DNA of 64,000 nucleotides, taken from positions 1,219,345-1,283,344 of the forward strand of contig RHPI01003369.1 in NCBI GenBank assembly GCA_009103225.1, in the 5' to 3' direction. The DNA comes from Chlorokybus atmophyticus. Lineage: Eukaryota; Streptophyta; Chlorokybophyceae; Chlorokybales; Chlorokybaceae. Below, piece by piece: positions 16,952 to 28,104 of this stretch (its first letter is position 1; the number at the start of each line of letters is the position of its first letter). The notes beneath the pieces were generated by a model, which was not told where the DNA came from, did not search any database, and worked only from the letters and a program-made list of their open reading frames with translations. Position numbers and translations under genes: made by a program.

Positions 16952-19900
16952 CCCAAATGTCAGAAGATAAACCGCGCCACAGCATTAACATCATCATCGC
17001 CATCCTCCTGAGTGTGCAGACATTTCCCCCGGGTAAACAGTGAAGAAACTCTTTTTATAGCCTGGCACTTTCACCAGGCTGAAAGCAGTTGAGAGGAAAA
17101 AGTGGTGACAAACGCCATTTGTAGATTTTGGATGTTCATAGCCTAGTGTCAGCTTTCCGCAGAGGCGCTCTTTATGCTGGAAAGCTTGCGGTCATCTGCA
17201 CTCCCCTAGCCTAGTGTGCATATTATCATTTATTTCATTGTCTGTGGCAATGTTGCCTTGCTTGGATGAGGAATGAGCTTGGCAAGGTGGCTTGATGGTG
17301 CATGTGGGGTGAGAGCTGTTCACAACAGAGAGCTTCCGATGCTGCCTCCCTGGTGCAGCACTTGCATTCTGCATAGCACCATAGTAAGTCAAAAGAGCGG
17401 CATAGCGCACCACATGCACTGTTGCATAAGCACGCAACACCGTGCTTGGCTCTTTGCATGCCATGTACATAAGCAAGACTGACTGACACACTGACTGAGT
17501 AACTGACACCCGCACAACCCAAACACAGCCACTGTGTTTTTGATAGTGTAGGAGAACCAAGCAGGTAGCGTAAGGCAGCGTAAGGCAACACCAGCATAGG
17601 CAAGGGAAAGCAAGGCAACAGCTAGCTGAGCCCTTCAACAGGACAAACACTACTGGCACATTAAGAAATAGACACAGGCAAAGGTCCAGGAACATGGCCA
17701 TGCCTAACCAAAACCCGTACACTGACGCTAGTGCGCTGGCGCACGTACACATGCAAAGTACTAGATACCACACGACGCGCCAGCGAGGACAGCGGCCTCC
17801 TCCGCCGTTGCGGGCACCGTCTGCAGCGGCGCCCAGCCCGGGACCGCTGCCATCGCTGCTGCTCCGCGCTCCAGCAGCGCCAGACCCTGCGCTCGCTGCA
17901 GCGCGCACGCCACCCGTTGCCAGTACATGGCTACAAAGCCGCTCAAACGCCCTGGCGCCAGGCCACGCTGGTACACCGCCTGTTTGGCGCACCTCGCGAT
18001 GAGCGCGTTGAACGCTCCTCCGAGCGACCCGTGGCTTCAACAGCTCGGACAGCAAAGCAAGGAGCAGTGCATATGATAGAGCAAGCGGGGCCATTATCAA
18101 ACATGGCATGACACCACACAGCAAGACTAAATATCAACAGCCCCAAACCAAACATATGCAGATACAGTGGCATGACGCCTAACAAAGCAGTAACAGCCAC
18201 AGCAATCAACGCAACAACAAGCCCAACTGTGCAGTGGCAGGGCTTGGCAGTGTTAGCGTCAGGCAAAAAGTAGCGTTAGTGTTAGGCACTGCAAGCAACA
18301 ATCACAACAAGCGCAATGCGCTGGGCCTCACAGTAGCCGAACATGCAAGAGAGCAGCAACAAGGCGGCTCCTGAACTGGCACAGCAGCGCCATCGTATGT
18401 ACTCCACGCTTGCTACGTAGGTGGTTACACCTTGATCTTGCTTGCCATGTCCCTGCCAGCCTGCCTGTCTGCTTCTAACCTGCGTGCTCGAGTCGTAGTG
18501 TTAGGTGTATTGTTAGTCCAAGCGGTGGTCTAGCCCCCCAAAGCTCTGTTTTAATACAATTGCTCTTAAAGCAATGGTATTAATACCATTGCTCTTAAAG
18601 CAATGGTATTAATGTGTGGATTGCTTGCACACCGTTTGCACTTTACTACTGTACATACCTCGCATCAGCGTGGCTTCACAGCAAGCGCAAGCTCAAGCTC
18701 TTTAACGGGCCTGATGTGTAAACACGCAAGTGCACAAACACTAGTAAACAAACCAGCAAATATTAAATTGGACTGGGGCCAAGAGAACCTGTACGCAGAC
18801 CGCTTAGACACTAAGTACAGCCTCAAGCGAGACGTGGGAGTAGACAGCAGCTGAACCATATGTGGCATGGCTGCATAAATGCTATGTTCTCTTGCCCTAC
18901 ACAACGAGTTGTTCTATCATGGCCTAATGGTTAAGACGCCAGTGTTAGAACAGCATGGCAGGAGTTGACAATTTAATGAGCGCATGGAGAAGGCAAAAGC
19001 AGAGGTTCGACCGGGCGCCAGCCAAAAGCAGCATGCGCGACAAAGACAATGATAATGGTGTTGACGACGACAACAATGATAACCACAAAGACTTGTGCCT
19101 CTGTGTTACTGTCCGCCCACCGCCTATACCTGTGATCATGCAGCGCGGGGGGCACATTGTGCCCGCACATATAGAGTCAATTCTTGCATAATATCTTGCA
19201 TGATTACCATTGTCATGCGATGTGCAATGCGCTCTCTTTATCTAACTCTACTTATAATGGACTTGACATGATCTGCCAACTGTTGTTCGTGACGTTTAGC
19301 TAGCGCCAGTGGTTTTGTGTTGCGGCAGTGGCTGGTGGCTGCGGGGGTAGCTGAGAGGCGTTGGGGTCCAGCACTTGACACACGCAGACAACACTCCCCC
19401 GCATTACTCACACCTCTCATCCTTGCCAACTGGGCTCACGCCTCTTTTCGCCTGCAGGTTGTCCCCCTGCTGCTGTTGGTGCACTGAACACTTCCACTCG
19501 TCCGGATGGATCCATTATTGCACCATGCGGCACTTGCATTGCACATAGCCTGGCGGATGGGTAGAGTGTATAAGCTATTCCCCTTTATCACATCTTATTC
19601 GTGGTGTACCATGTGCTTTAGGCGATTGCTTCATGTATTAAGCGCTGTGAGTGGTTAATCAGCTAGCCAATAATGCATCTCTCTCATACTATATACCTTT
19701 CACCTTTATGCATCGTCGCTACCGTGCCCTTGTGTAGCCTGTGCAATGGCTTACCACCTAAGGGTAGACTGTTCGATGGGCAGACAATGGCTGTAGCCTG
19801 ATGTAGTTTCAATTGGGGTGTGCATGACTCATCAACAGCATCACTACGTCACTATGAATTAGCGCTACGTGACTCTGGACCATGAGCGCGTGATGGCCCG

Positions 19901-20306
19901 GCAACACATTATGTATTATTGCACATATGTATGCAATGTTTAACTACCGTAGTGATCCGCACTTTTCATGCTATGTAATGTAAAAAATGCCATTGACGTA
20001 TTTTGTAGTCAAGATTTATGGTCAGCCAATGAACTGTATTATACATGATGGACGCATTGTAGCCGAAGGGGGTGTGCGCTTGTTGCGCAAAATACACGGA
20101 TCTAAATAAGTCTTAAAGTTTCATTTAACAAGTACGGTTTTATCCATTACGGTACATAAAGGTTGCAAGGCATATGTTTGCACACAATTATGGTCGGCAC
20201 ATAGCATATGCTGCTCCCAACGCATCAGCAATAAGTAAGCTGCACCGCTCTGTATAATATGCTAGGCTTGTGCGCACTTTAAACCACAGATTACAATTAT
20301 TAATAC
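16952..20306. other. Long spacer without a supported gene
   Basis: The longest open frame (17192-18124, minus) would be a Cys/Leu-rich protein with no recognisable domain. Overlapping frames on the other strand look equally good, so I do not call it. Palindromic tandem units occur at 18552-18612 (listed separately). A stretch at 18919-19012 has a tRNA A-box-like TGGCCTAATGGTTAAGACG and, about 65 bases on, a B-box-like GGTTCGACC, possibly a decayed SINE. Confidence 0.45.
18552..18612. repeat. Two tandem copies of a 29-bp palindromic unit
   Basis: Each unit contains CCATTGCTCTTAAAGCAATGG (the first copy has ACAATTGCT on its left side), flanked by TTAATA. The arms CCATTGCT and AGCAATGG are inverted, so each unit can form a small hairpin and the two units are direct repeats of each other. 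Confidence 0.8.
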
Positions 20307-21475
20307 TGTCACGTGACGACCCGATAATAACGCCACAATGGCCACAAAACACACTTCATGCTTTTGTGGCCTAATGGTTCATTGCAATTAAGGGAGCCCG
20401 AAAGGAATCTTACCATTGCCCAGAGATTCTTCGCGGGCACCGGAGTGCAGTGTCCACACGCGGATGGTAAAAGGGTGATGATAGACATCTTTACCGCTTC
20501 GGCCCGCGTTCTCTCACTGCTTTAATTCACAGTGCTCATGGTGGGGCTTTGTTAACCCTTGAATGAAGACATTGAAACCTAAGTAGGGGGGAATATAAAG
20601 GAGTGCTACCTCTATAGAGGTTCCCTGCCCTTATCTAGAATTAAATAAGGGTCCCAACGGGTATGTACAGCCAATTAAGCCGTATTAGGGCTGTTGACCT
20701 AGTGTTAAGGCCCTAATGTAGTGTTACTTATCCGTAATATTGATATCCATATAAGACATGAGTCTCATGTTGATATCAGCAGCCATAGCCAGGGGATCTT
20801 CTGCTCCAGCAGTTGCCCCTGGCGGCGGTGGTGTGGGCTAGCGTGCGTGTGAGTTTACTGGTGCAGTGTGATAGGCATGGTTGACAGTGCGTAGCTTTGT
20901 ATGACGATGTTGCTGTACTAGTAAACACACACAGGTGGTCGGCGTGGCTGGTGGCGGTGTTGGGGTAGGGGATTCAAGGGAGGAGGTAGCACCCCCTCCC
21001 CTTACAATGGTCATCGGAAACCCTAAAGTCCTGAGGTTGAAACCGCCTCGCGGCAGACCAAGGAGCATAGTTGAGGTTATTGTTATCGATCCAAAAATAA
21101 TGGGTCGCATTTGCTCCGTGCGACGCGCGACTTGCCGGACGGTAGTCGGTCATTCCGACGCGTCGCGCGTACCTGGAGCCGTCGTTGGGTAGTACCGCGC
21201 GACTTGCTTGACGGCAACTGACAGTCGATCACTCAGCGGCGTAATGCGCGCTGCAACTGCTCAATGATGATTACATAGCGCTTCCAGCGCTACGTGGCGA
21301 GATGCTCTGTGAAACACACATCTAATGAGGACATTTGATGCCTAAGTGGGGAGAATGTCACCGGACGACCCGATTGTAACGCCACAATTGCCATAAAACA
21401 CACTGTCGTGCATGTTGCATACACCACGTGCATATTCCGTACACTCATTGCTTTTGTGGCCTAGTGGTTTGTTAC
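20307..21475 (+). mobile_element. Rearranged nest of two LTR-retrotransposon remnants
   Basis: Two related LTR starts are visible. One is TGTCACGTGACGACCCGA at 20307; the other is TGTCACCGGACGACCCGA at 21356, preceded by a polypurine tract AAGTGGGGAGAA as expected for a 3' LTR. Both continue through an almost identical stretch ending in a TTTTGTGGCCTA box, which suggests 5' and 3' LTRs of one plus-strand element. Between them, from about 20395, lies the 3' end of a different element, the same family as the chromovirus at 45.6-53.1 kb: its chromodomain-end coding sequence, its polypurine tract (20581-20593) and an LTR at 20594-21006. The interior of the first element is otherwise almost entirely lost. 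Confidence 0.65.
20594..21006 (+). repeat. Chromovirus LTR, plus orientation, diverged
   Basis: It begins TATAAAGGAGTGCTACC where the other copies begin TGTAACGGAGTGCTACC, and ends CTTACA. It shares the internal GATATC hairpin region and the TTAGGGC blocks with the LTRs at 45589-45925 and 52779-53113. It is about 75 bp longer because of extra sequence at about 20830-20935. The altered first dinucleotide indicates age. Confidence 0.7.
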
Positions 21476-22260
21476 AAATACCCCATGTACTTTGTATGCA
21501 CTTTATCAACACGCATGCATTAGTTGTTAGATATCAAGCAATATCATGGCCGAACGCAATGATAAATTATAGATAATCCATTGTGTGCATGCCATGTCGC
21601 TAGTCATCCATGTTGTTAACAATCAGATGCATAATAATATATATTACATAACACATTAGTTCAAGCAGTTAATGGTATTCAAGCCTACAAGTGTGATGAT
21701 CAAACTCTTGCATGTTGAATGGCAATGTTCATGTTGCAGCCCATTGTGCTGGTATATGACCATTGCAATTGTTGGTCAAGGATCCCCGTTCACGCTGCTG
21801 TGTACGGGGGATTGATCACAGGCCTAGGGTTTACAAATCTAGACAATCACTAAAGCACACCACGATTGATGGATATCAGCTATCATCCATTTGCACTGAC
21901 TAGCAAGCGTACAATGCAAATCAATCAACACATCACCCACAACAGCAACATGAACCAACACGCACTTGCGGTAGGGTTATGCATAGGACGGTTTCATATA
22001 CAAATGTACAAGGTCTTTACAAAAATGAAACGCACCTCAACATAAAAAACGACCAATAACCTACAAAACTGATCGCAGCCATTGAGGGGCATTGAGGTCC
22101 GCAGATTTTCTTGGTGCAAGGCTCCATGTACAGATAACAAGGCTTGCGGATGGGAGAGGGCGGTCGACACCGAATCACTCCTGGCAAAGCCGCTGCTTGC
22201 CGCCAGAGGTGGTGTGGTACCTCAACAGGAGACACAAGTGCTTCCAAAAAACATGGGCTT
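21476..22260. other. Spacer, no gene seen
   Basis: AT-rich sequence between the retrotransposon remnants and the 3' end of the ACT-repeat gene. It probably includes the rest of the 3' LTR and that gene's 3' untranslated region. Confidence 0.5.
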
Positions 22261-24447
22261 TCAACCCATAAGGTACGCTCGTACGCGCTTGCCTGCAGAC
22301 ATGAACATGGCGTGAAGGAGTCATGGCAGCAGTGCTGAAGCACGCAAGACGAAGAACCAGTACTGAGCCAAAGCACTTACATATACGCATGCGGTCCTTT
22401 ATTGAAGCAATGGGTTGCCCGCGGCTGTTGGTTAGCAGAAAACGATGTACCTCTTCGTGCCTGCCTTCGGACCATATGTGATGGATGTCAGCCTGTAACC
22501 ACCATGCAATTACCATTTCCAGCAGACGAGGGATTGCAATCGGTGATGCTCTAGTGCTCTATCTGCAGTACAATGCAGCAAGTCTCATGCCAAGCGACAG
22601 CCTTGACTCACCTTGAACACAGACACGGCTAGCTCCCGAAGTGCAGCAGTGACGTCAATCAACACTCGCGGCCTTACGCCGCCACCCTTGTCCACGGGAG
22701 TGACAACCAGCAGCTCAGTGCAGGCTGCATCCGTGCCTTTGTTACCGCAAGCGATGCGGATGGGCGACTCGATTGCTATCCTCAACTGGCGCTTCACCTC
22801 ATCTTGCAACTTGTCCGGCAGCGTGGAGCCGTCCGCTTGTCTTACAAGCAGGTCCATCTCGCAAAAACTATCTGTGCTCTTTATTTTTCCATAGCTGACC
22901 TGTCATTAAAGCAGACGACTAAGCGCACTGCGGTTGGGATATACTATAGGACACGCACAGTGCATCAGTACCAACCTGCATGCTGACATCTTTCATCACG
23001 CGGAGCAGGTCGTACAAGAGGCCCTTGCGGTCACGCGCACGTACATACAGCAATGTATGGTTCTTGCTGGTGGTATTGTCAACAGACACAACTGTACTTG
23101 ATGGCTGATTTTCATCATGGTGCGTCCACTCAGTTAGATGTGCTGCAAGCAAAACACGCACGTTACCATATCATTTGCTTCAACATACACAGAAAAGCTG
23201 ACACATGGAGAGGTCATGACAGTTCGTAACCAAAAGAGGTAAGTCAACAAAACATATGCGACAGATAGTAGAAAATGCAGCTACATACAGTGAAGGTCAA
23301 CATGTCACTAAACAATCAGGGTAAGGGTGGTCATCTGAGTTCGACAAATGCACTTACTTTGCCGTTGAAAAAGGTCATCACAGTCCTGAAGAAGATCTGC
23401 TGGTTCATCCTCTCGCACTTCTTGTGAGCTCCACTTGAATGGTGGAGAATGGCAAGGTGCTGGCCACATGCTGCAATTTGTGACACAATCGCGCAGCGTG
23501 TCACACACTGCTTCACAAACGTCTGCCGCACGCACTTCGCTGGGCAGCTCATTCCTGAAACAGACAGCGCTGCTTGGTAACTTTGCTCGCATACAGTGAA
23601 ATGTCAACTTCACGACAAAGGTGCATGCAGTACAATGCATTCACGGCGGCCTTACTTATCATCTGTAACAAAGAAGAGGTCAACAGCATTATTGTCAGGG
23701 CTAGTTGAGACGTGCACTTGGTGTATGCTCATCTGCTCCTGCCACAGCGTCTGCGTAACGTCTGGTGCACAAACAACACTGTCAGTGCACGCATACTCAG
23801 AACGCAATTGCATCAAACGCACAGTGCATGCCGCATTGCAAGTGACTACACGTGCAAACCAACACATGCCCAGATATAGCAAGCGCACGCAATGATATAT
23901 TGCATTTGCAGCGACAAGTAGCGTGCAACAGTTCTACTAGAACGCAATGTACCGTGAAGGACACCGCAACGGTCGCTGGCACAGACTTGAAACATGTACA
24001 TCTTCGGGGATGATGGCGGGGGGCGAGGTGACTCCAACTCATCCGTGAGTGTGCGTGGCTGAGGAGATGGGCACACATGCTCCAACCTCGACTTGAGCAG
24101 CCTCCACTTGCAAGGGGGTGCACCTTCGCCAGTGAACACTTCAAACACTACAAAACACCACTTGCCATCTGTGCTGAAGTCGCCGCGTGTGACAACCAAC
24201 CCAAAATCAAACAATATTCTTGCAAGATCGCTGCCAAGGCCAACCACATCAGGACAGCTGATGCAAACCTGCGCAGTGCATGTGTCAAGCCCAACCATAT
24301 ACTAATTATTTAATAGTGTGCAAATGTACAAAAGTTCGGAGGGCGATTTGCATACTGCGTGGTCAGCAGCAGTACCTCAGTTGGTTTGGCGGGTGTGGCA
24401 CCTGGTCGCAAGCGCACAACGTCAGCCTCGCCTCCAAACTCGTCCAT
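22261..24447 (-). CDS. ACT-domain repeat protein (plant ACR9/ACR10-like)
   Basis: ACT domains bind amino acids or related small ligands. The ACR proteins of plants are non-catalytic ACT-repeat proteins implicated in amino acid or nitrogen sensing. Eight exons are in phase and give 429 residues: 24447-24376, 24268-23953, 23761-23656, 23554-23358, 23142-22976, 22899-22612, 22492-22381 and 22292-22261. The start MDEFGGEADVVRLRPG precedes a first ACT domain (VCISCPDVVGLGSDLARIL, then GDFSTDGKWCFVVFEV). A second follows (VCASDRCGVLHDVTQTL, then VSTSPDNNAVDLFFVTDD). A third reads HTLLYVRARDRKGLLYDLL, and a fourth region has TELLVVTPVDKGGGVRPRV and EVHRFLLTNSRG. The end, RVRAYLMG, resembles the short conserved tail of the ACR9/ACR10 group. 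There is no catalytic domain. Upstream on the plus strand lies the unrelated SDR gene. Confidence 0.88.
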
Positions 24448-25523
24448 GACTGTGCACACAAGTACTGAGCAAGTTGTGTACAGCACATTGCGCTTGGAGA
24501 ATGTGACACACATGACACAACCAACTGTCTTGTATACACGTAGGGTGAATATCACTTCCACACGTACACCAGTAGCAGACAAACTGGCCGTTGTCGATAC
24601 TGCAGCTCAAACCCATGCGTGACTACGTGCATTCAGACTGCGCTCTTGAGATCTGTTGGCATGTATGCTGCCTTCCAACCCATGCTGCTATGCTGAAAGC
24701 CAACGTGACGCACTAACTGTACAAGTCTGCTGGCATGTAGCAAGAAAAAATTGCGTACTGCATTCTTGGCAGTGCTCGTATGCTCGGACAAGACTCCGCA
24801 ACGAGGACATGCTGTGCCCGCTGATGACAAACTAAGAACGCTGTAAACAACTAGTGACAGAGCGCTCCATGCACGCACCTCCTGGCGCCTAACAGGCAAC
24901 AGTAAAGCGATGGAACTAGCAACTACACTGTTTCTACGCTGCACTGACGGGAGGAATGCTAAGCCACCATGATACATGATACAGGCGGCAGACAGTCACA
25001 CCGGCCAATACTAATCCCTCAAAACTGTCAATACCAGCTGCAGGCATGACCCCTGGCGGCTCCACTAGACAGGCAGAGTGGCCAACAATAGCAGCAGCAG
25101 CAGACGATACCCCAAGCGGAGCAAGAACAGCCTTTGAGGTTGCAAGCAGCCAGCCAGTGGCAGCGCAATTTTACCAAACAAGCATTCAGCTGCTCCGCAC
25201 TAACAAACTCCCTAACCAGGCTTAAACAGCAGCAGACAAAGCTGCCGCATGCTTCACCGTGCTGCCTCCCGCTTAATCCGGCCCCTAGCTACACCCTAGG
25301 CAACGCCTCCGCCCATACAAACCTTGTTGGGACGGAAGCCCCCAGATAACTACCCTCTGTAAAACTTAGTTGCTATAATGTACAAGCTGTGCCATGAGAT
25401 TGCGTTTTAGACGGCCACGATGCTGGCACATAGGCAATGCAGTGTTTCGGTAACGTGAGGTTATGAAGGTAGTCCCGACCGAGTCCTCACCGGGTCTGTA
25501 GCTACTGACTGCCACGGCCAAAT
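24448..25523. other. Spacer between divergent ACT-repeat and SDR genes
   Basis: Mostly non-coding. One short, clean reading frame at 25046-25225 is listed separately. The rest contains CAG-rich simple sequence and no recognisable gene. Confidence 0.5.
25046..25225 (+). CDS. Possible short ORF or 3' exon, 59 residues, unrecognised
   Basis: An ATG directly after an acceptor-like CTGCAG opens a frame ending in TAA. The product is polar and Ala/Ser/Gln-rich (contains AFEVASSQPVAAQFYQTSI) and reads more like protein than its neighbours do. No family is recognised. It could be the last exon of a gene whose upstream exons I cannot see, or chance. Confidence 0.25.
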   Translation: MTPGGSTRQAEWPTIAAAADDTPSGARTAFEVASSQPVAAQFYQTSIQLLRTNKLPNQA

Positions 25524-25532
25524 CTAGGGTTT
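25524..25532. promoter_or_regulatory. Telo-box (AAACCCTAG on the minus strand) upstream of the SDR gene
   Basis: CTAGGGTTT lies 117 bp upstream of the proposed ATG at 25649. Telo-boxes are common in plant promoters, especially those of translation genes. The same core occurs upstream of eL6 in this window. The site lies just outside the block duplicated at 35.4 kb. Confidence 0.35.
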
Positions 25533-25548
25533 GGTGTGTGGCGTTGTA

Positions 25549-26078
25549 CCTGCAACGGTGATTGCATGCGCCGCGAGTTGGCAGCGTTGTCTGCTGCAAC
25601 GCATAGGACGATGCATGCTGAAGGTCAGTGCTGAGGTGATTGGCGACCATGGCGGCGGCGGCGGGCGTGGTGTCGCTGGGGGTGCCGTGCCGGCCAAGGT
25701 TGACCAGCAGGCGGACGGTGGCGCATTTGTCACCGCCGTCGCTGCCGTCGTGGGGTGCAGCGAAGCAGCAGGCTCAGGTTTCGCTAGGACGCTGCAGAGC
25801 TCGCAGGTTATCTTTGCTCGGTGGTCGGGTCCAGCATTGCAACATTGTGTCAGTGTGACGGTGTGGTATATGATGTGTCTCACACCTGTTACCACTTTTG
25901 TCACTTTTCAAAAGCGTGCGGCCCCTGGTGCAGGTCGGTAGTTGTATGCGTGTGTAGCTGGCATATCATGGTTAATATGCGTTCCCGCGCAGTGTACCCA
26001 AATGCGGAGGGCGCTGCGCACACGCGTTCATATTGCATAACACACCACATACAAGACAGAGCATGCATTGTAGTCACG
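25549..26078 (+). repeat. Exact duplication, copy 1 (partner 35443-35972)
   Basis: This block contains the first exon of the SDR gene and part of its first intron. It matches 35443-35972 with a constant offset of 9894 and no difference noticed by eye. Copy 1 is in its gene context; copy 2 starts after a poly-C run and ends exactly at a single n. Confidence 0.9.
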
Positions 26079-27916
26079 CACAAATTCGACCACCGGGCTC
26101 ACAATTTGTTCAACCAACCTCACTGCTATCAGTATTACTACTCCCCGTCAGTCATGCATGTATATATAGCAGTGAGTGTTATTACCTGCACCCAGACGCC
26201 GGTGTGTTTATTGGCCGTAGCTGTCTCGAACTTGCATTGCCACAGTATGCACATGTTAGCACCTCACACGCGGTATTGTGACGCAGCTTGCAGACCTCTA
26301 GACGGTGCCAAACGCAGGCTGCTTATGCCAGCGAGCAGCCAATCATTGATGTTTTGCCTGAAGTGGTTGCCAAGAAGGTGAGCTTCACTACATTACCGCC
26401 GTGTCGCTTGATTGTCAATCACAATTGCGCATGGCGTAGCTTCACCATGGTTTGTGCCTGCACCGTGGTTTGCGCGCTCTGACCATATCGCTTGAACAAG
26501 GTTCTGGTTTTAGGCGGGAATGGGTTTGTTGGGTCAGCGATCTGCAAAGAGTGCATAGCGGAAGGGCTACCAGTTTCAAGCCTCAACAGGTGCTTGAACA
26601 TGCGTCTTTTGAGCCACTTGCGCTGCTGCATGAAGTGGTTTAAGAACAGAAGAGCAAACAGCATGGGGCCAGGCGGGTTGGGTGAGGGAGCGGCGGTGCA
26701 CGTTGGCATCAACTAGAGACTTTACACCCACTTGTCTTCAGGTCCGGCAAGCCGTCACTACCAAGTGGGGAGTTCTGGTCTGATGATGTCATCTGGGTGC
26801 GAGGTATGACTGAGCACGCACTCGTGCACGCGCACGTGCACTTGCGTGCCCCCNNNNNNNNNNNNNNNNNNNNNNNNNNNNNNNNNNNNNNNNNNNNNNN
26901 NNNNNNNNNNNNNNNNNNNNNNNNNNNNNNNNNNNNNNNNNNNNNNNNNNNNNNNNNNNNNNNNNNNNNNNNNNNNNCTCACCCAAGCGCATGCGCGCGC
27001 ACAGTACTTGGTGCATTTGCTGTATTCACGGTCTAGAGCTATTGCGACTGATTGTCGTATTCGTGACCAGGGGATGTCTTTGCTGCGGACTGGCCAGTGC
27101 TCTTGCGAGGAGTAAAGACTGTAGTGTCATGTCTAGGTGGCTTTGGTTCGAATGAACAGATGGAGAGAATATGCGGCGATGCTACCATCACCGCCATAGA
27201 TGCTGCCGCAGCAGCTGGTACGTGGTAGCTTCACAGCGTCAAGTACAGCTGCATGGCACAGCAAGCGGCAATGAATGACACTGTTGGCTTGCAGGGATAA
27301 ACAAGTTCGTCTTCATCTCCGTTCACAACTACAACTTGCCAAGTTTTGCAAAGGATATTGGCTACTTCAATGGCAAGAAGAGAGCTGAAGAGGCTCTGTT
27401 CTCCAAGTTTCCCATGACAGGTATTGGTGTTTGCTGCGGTTAACAAGGCGGCTGATGTGCCAGTTAAGCATTACTCAGTGCCTTTTTGTATCGTAGCCTC
27501 TTCAGAACTACTGTACGGCACTTATATTCAATTGTGTGTGTAGCGGCAGTGGTGTACCTCCATCACGTACTTTACTGTAATGCGATACGCACGCATCATT
27601 TATTACACTGTTGAACTCATTTACCTAAACCAGGTTTGCTGCAGGCACTGTTCTGCGACCCGGCTTCATCTATGGCACGAGAAGGATGGGTGCAGTAGGT
27701 CTACCCTTGCAGCTGGTAGGCGCACCCCTAGAGCAAGTCTTGAAACTCACGGCACCGGTCACTAAGGTCTTCAGTGGCATCCCGGGCTCAGATATCCTGC
27801 TCGCACCTCCCGTCAGCGTAGAGCAGGTGGCGCGCGCAGCTGTCAAGGCCGCTAAGGATGACAGCATAACTGGCGTCCTCGACATAGACAAGATCAAGCA
27901 GATAGCTCGGTCTTAA
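25649..27916 (+). CDS. Atypical short-chain dehydrogenase/reductase, NAD(P)-binding, probably plastid-targeted
   Basis: A Rossmann-fold NAD(P)-binding protein of the extended/atypical SDR type, similar in layout to plant plastid NAD(P)-binding proteins and to the Coq11/NDUFA9-like group. The substrate is unknown. Readable exons: 25649-25806 (start MAAAAGVVSLGVPCRP, Arg/Ser-rich, transit-peptide-like), 26302-26377, 26501-26589 (VLVLGGNGFVGSAICKE, the dinucleotide-binding GxxGxxG), 26742-26803, about 27117-27217 (TVVSCLGGFGSNEQME), 27295-27420 (INKFVFISVHNYNLP and YFNGKKRAEE, the YxxxK region) and 27645-27916 (TVLRPGFIYGTRRMG). The coding order is intact, but at least one exon between 26803 and 27117 is hidden by the 124-base gap at 26854-26977. 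Start chosen at the ATG in a good context (GACCATGG). The first exon is present a second time at 35.5 kb. Confidence 0.85.
26854..26977. other. Assembly gap (124 N) inside the SDR gene
   Basis: The gap lies between the exon ending at 26803 and the next recognisable exon at about 27117. It is flanked by alternating purine-pyrimidine sequence (GCACGTGCAC, GCGCGCAC), which is difficult to assemble. Confidence 0.95.
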
Positions 27917-28104
27917 ACAATAACAATGTGGCATGGCGTAGTGTAAGTCAGTGTATTGTAGTAATAGTGGCATCGTTTCTATGTGCCAGTGAGCTGTTGA
28001 TGCAGTTTTGTGCGGTTTTGACAATCTAACATATTGGTGTGGTACAAAAGTTGTCATTTTGTAGTGATACTGTACATGTCTCTAACGGTTGCTGTCTAGT
28101 GTGA

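Noticed and set aside
17192-18124. 310-residue Cys/Leu-rich minus-strand ORF, apparently membrane-like
   Set aside because: No recognisable domain, equally long frames overlap on the other strand, and the hydrophobic look comes from TG/GC-rich composition.
18552-18612. CRISPR-like repeat pair
   Set aside because: Only two abutting palindromic units without spacers, in a eukaryotic context.
18919-19012. tRNA gene with A-box and B-box
   Set aside because: The boxes are too far apart and no cloverleaf forms. At most a decayed SINE.
25821-26381. 186-residue plus-strand ORF overlapping the SDR first intron
   Set aside because: It runs through the SDR intron and exon 2 in the wrong frame. The spliced SDR reading explains the conserved sequence.
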